Assembly: GCA_049644265.1 (NCBI GenBank)
Contig: JBARRO010000227.1
Coordinates: forward strand, 1-8,355
Direction: 5' to 3'
DNA from: JBARRO01 sp049644265
GTDB lineage: Bacteria > Bacteroidota > Ignavibacteria > UBA10030
DNA: 8,355 nt
Made by a program: the position numbers and the translations under genes. Within the stretch, counting starts at the first letter, position 1, and every line of letters starts with the position of its first letter. A model generated the notes under the pieces. The model searched no databases and had not been told where the DNA came from. It saw nothing but the letters and a program-made list of their open reading frames with translations. Of the stretch, positions 6,622 to 8,355 are shown in pieces.

Positions 6622-7333
6622 ATGTCCAGAGGCGTGCCTGCAATCCCGTTCCGGCGTAGAAAAACAACCCTCCCAGCATCACAAGAATTACCGCGACAAC
6701 GATGGTGGATAACGGAACCGAAAGCCGCTGACTAACTCTGGTCCCCAGAATGGCAAGGAGGATGGACCAAAGCCCAACGACAGCATCGAATCCCAGGAGA
6801 ATCGCGTACTCCAGCGGCTTGATCGTAAACGGATTGGGATTGGATGTAAACAAATACATGCCGAACGTGAGCAATTCAATCGGGAGTATGAGAACGAGCG
6901 ATACAACAACGGGAATCAGGGAGTACGCCATGACGCCAAACGAATTCCGAAACGTTGCTTTACCCTTCAACAGCTTCGTGAGGAGAAAATGAAGTCCACT
7001 CGTCAACGGAGCGACGACGACACCGAGGGCGAGTCCCCCCAGGAGCGCCCAGATAATCAGGTCGAGAAGGTTTGCAAATCGATCCCCAAGCCTGAAGTAC
7101 CAGAATGCCGTAAAGGTGAGACTTATGCCGAACAGGGAAAAAAGAAAAAGCGAATAGTTTTTGTGTTCGGCGAGCGTGATTGCACGAAATGCTTTTCGGG
7201 GGGATTCGATGACTTTCCAGACCATTTCGAAAAGGTCGAGGTTCGGAATGCGGTTCTGAAGATAGCTATGACACTGTAAACACGTTATTGCAAAATCGTC
7301 GTTTTCAGTCTTGCAGACAGGGCATTGAACCAT
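6620..7333 (-). CDS. Zinc-ribbon plus Yip1-domain integral membrane protein
   Basis: A 237-aa membrane protein. The first 21 residues hold a zinc ribbon of two CxxC knuckles (Cys4, Cys7, Cys18, Cys21). A short amphipathic segment follows (LFEMVWKVIESPRKAFRAI, about 34-52), which is typical of the entry to a Yip1 domain (PF04893). There are then about five hydrophobic segments, near 59-80, 90-118, 135-160, 176-198 and 208-227. Bacterial Yip1-domain proteins have no firmly assigned function; a role in membrane organisation or as a transporter-like scaffold is only inference. I chose ATG 7333 over an in-frame TTG at 7378 because it begins directly at the zinc ribbon and leaves room for a promoter upstream. 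The gene opens a tight four-gene minus-strand run (next gene 11 bp away) and lies 85 bp downstream of the tryptophanase stop. Confidence 0.85.
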   Translation of the reverse strand: MVQCPVCKTENDDFAITCLQCHSYLQNRIPNLDLFEMVWKVIESPRKAFRAITLAEHKNYSLFLFSLFGISLTFTAFWYFRLGDRFANLLDLIIWALLGGLALGVVVAPLTSGLHFLLTKLLKGKATFRNSFGVMAYSLIPVVVSLVLILPIELLTFGMYLFTSNPNPFTIKPLEYAILLGFDAVVGLWSILLAILGTRVSQRLSVPLSTIVVAVILVMLGGLFFYAGTGLQARLWT

Positions 7334-7366
7334 CGTACTCAAGCTGATGAGGTTGGGTAAACGGTT

Positions 7367-7397
7367 CAAACATACCAAGAATGTGCTGCGAAATCAA
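7367..7397 (-). promoter_or_regulatory. Putative Bacteroidetes-type promoter upstream of the Yip1-zincin gene run
   Basis: On the minus strand, TATGTTTG (7374-7367) matches the Bacteroidetes -7 consensus TAnnTTTG exactly. A TTG (7397-7395) lies 20 nt upstream, within the usual spacing for the -33 element. Transcription would start near 7360, giving a leader of roughly 27 nt before the ATG at 7333. It lies in the 84-bp gap after the tryptophanase gene and could drive the four downstream genes independently of it. It is a consensus match only, and valid only if the host uses a Bacteroidetes-type primary sigma factor. Confidence 0.45.
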
Positions 7398-7417
7398 TGC
7401 ATTTTTTGTAAATCGAT

Positions 7418-8355
7418 TCAACGGAGCGGCTTGAACTTTGCAGTGAAATGTCGCAGGGCCGGGGCCTCCTCTGTGATTTTGAGGCCACGCAGAAGTTTCC
7501 GGCGGCTAAACACCTGCTCCACAACCTCGGTGACGTAATCGATGTGGCTCTGCGTGTACACGCGTCGCGGAATTGCGAGCCGGACGAGTTCCATGGGGGG
7601 AGACAGGAATTTCCCGCTCTTCGGATCGAGTTTCCCGAACATGACGCTTCCAATCTCAACGCTGCGAATGCCACCCAGCCGGAACAGCTCGCAAACGATG
7701 GCCTGGCCGGGATATTCATGCGGGGGAACGTGGGGAAGAAATTTCTTTGCGTCGATGTAGATCGCATGCCCCCCGGGCGGCTGAACGATCGGAACTCCTA
7801 TCGCTGTGAGCTTTTCTCCGAGATACTCGACCGAGCGAATCCGGTAAGTCAGGTAGTCCTCGTGAACGACTTCTTCCAGTCCCTGGGCGATGGCCTCAAG
7901 ATCCCTCCCCGCAAGTCCGCCGTAAGTCGAAAATCCTTCCGTGATAATCAGCAGATTCCTTGCTTTGACGGCAAGAGCATCATCGTTCATCGCCAGGAAT
8001 CCTCCCATATTGACGAGCGCATCCTTTTTTGCACTCATCGTGCATCCGTCCGCGTAGGAGAACATTTCCTGCGCAATTTCCTTGACCGATTTCTTCGCGT
8101 ATCCCTTCTCTCGTTTCCTGATAAAGAAGGCGTTTTCTGCAAAGCGGCAGGCGTCGAGGAACAAGGGGATTCCGTAACGCTTGAGGAGCTTTTTGGTGCT
8201 GCGAATGTTCTCCATGGAGACGGGCTGTCCCCCGCCCGAGTTGTTTGTCACTGTGAGCATACAAAGCGGAATGTTCTTCGCTCCGCGCTCCTCGATGAAA
8301 CGCTGCAGGGCAACGAGGTCGATGTTTCCTTTGAAGTCCGCGATCGCTTCAGGTA
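7418..8355 (-). CDS. tnaA: Tryptophanase (beta-eliminating lyase, PLP-dependent), N-terminally truncated by the window
   Basis: Tryptophanase converts L-tryptophan to indole, pyruvate and ammonia in the cytoplasm with pyridoxal phosphate. About 312 C-terminal residues are present; the frame stays open to base 8355, so the ATG at 8260 is internal. The part upstream of it (ADFKGNIDL) matches the family, whose members are about 460-470 aa. Counting from 8260, visible marks are NNSGGGQPVS (6-15), DACRFAENAFF (36-46), the PLP-lysine motif MSAKKD (75-80, Schiff-base Lys79), EGFSTYGGLAGRD (108-120) and GGHAIYIDA (163-171). Two positions favour tryptophanase over tyrosine phenol-lyase: SVEIG with Ile203, where the phenol-lyase has its substrate-binding Arg (SMERG), and LRHFTA with His271, matching E. 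coli TnaA His463 where the phenol-lyase has Phe. Other stretches look more phenol-lyase-like (SYADGCTMS, VNMGGFLAMNDD, AGRD). Any tnaC-type leader would lie outside the window. Confidence 0.9.
   Translation of the reverse strand, partial: PEAIADFKGNIDLVALQRFIEERGAKNIPLCMLTVTNNSGGGQPVSMENIRSTKKLLKRYGIPLFLDACRFAENAFFIRKREKGYAKKSVKEIAQEMFSYADGCTMSAKKDALVNMGGFLAMNDDALAVKARNLLIITEGFSTYGGLAGRDLEAIAQGLEEVVHEDYLTYRIRSVEYLGEKLTAIGVPIVQPPGGHAIYIDAKKFLPHVPPHEYPGQAIVCELFRLGGIRSVEIGSVMFGKLDPKSGKFLSPPMELVRLAIPRRVYTQSHIDYVTEVVEQVFSRRKLLRGLKITEEAPALRHFTAKFKPLR

Noticed and set aside
7334..7378. A 15-codon N-terminal extension of the Yip1 protein from a TTG.
   Set aside because: The zinc ribbon starts right after ATG 7333, and the TTG would lie at the putative promoter itself.
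1..8355. tRNA, rRNA, CRISPR, insertion sequence, prophage or toxin-antitoxin content.
   Set aside because: None seen: the sequence is almost fully coding with ordinary metabolic and envelope genes, gaps under 90 bp, and no direct-repeat arrays or transposase motifs.

Overview
The window (roughly 50% GC, densely coding) holds nine protein-coding genes and no RNA genes, CRISPR array, insertion sequence or phage gene that I can see. Both ends are cut inside genes. The best guess for the source is a bacterium of the Bacteroidetes/Chlorobi/Ignavibacteria (FCB) group. This rests on three things: the gene families (secreted six-bladed TolB-like propeller, M28-PA-PDZ peptidase, zinc-ribbon/Yip1 membrane protein), a Bacteroidetes-type TAnnTTTG promoter match upstream of the Yip1 gene, and several genes that lack a Shine-Dalgarno sequence. 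It is an inference, not a proof.

Left half (1-4652, + strand): the C-terminal half of a YyaL/SPATA20-type protein; a secreted TolB-like beta-propeller; a classical short-chain dehydrogenase; and a secreted M28 metallopeptidase with PA and PDZ domains. The last two overlap by 4 bp and are almost certainly co-translated. A 34-bp and a 52-bp gap separate the first three.

Right half (4680-8355, - strand, read right to left): the C-terminal two thirds of a PLP-dependent tryptophanase; an 84-bp gap with a probable promoter; then a compact four-gene run of zinc-ribbon/Yip1 membrane protein, small HExxH zincin, 99-aa predicted alpha/beta-barrel protein, and a Tat-signal M24 Xaa-Pro-type peptidase. 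Gaps within this run are 11, 27 and 18 bp. The two clusters converge with only 27 bp between the stop codons of the M28 and M24 genes.

The common theme is peptide and amino-acid catabolism: two exported metallopeptidases (M28, probably by Sec; M24, probably by Tat), a small zincin, and a tryptophanase that would turn tryptophan into indole, pyruvate and ammonia. The propeller could be a partner in the envelope. I do not see a clearly novel system. The most useful leads are the tryptophanase with mixed tryptophanase/tyrosine-phenol-lyase motifs, the Tat-exported M24 peptidase, and the Yip1-zincin-99aa cluster.
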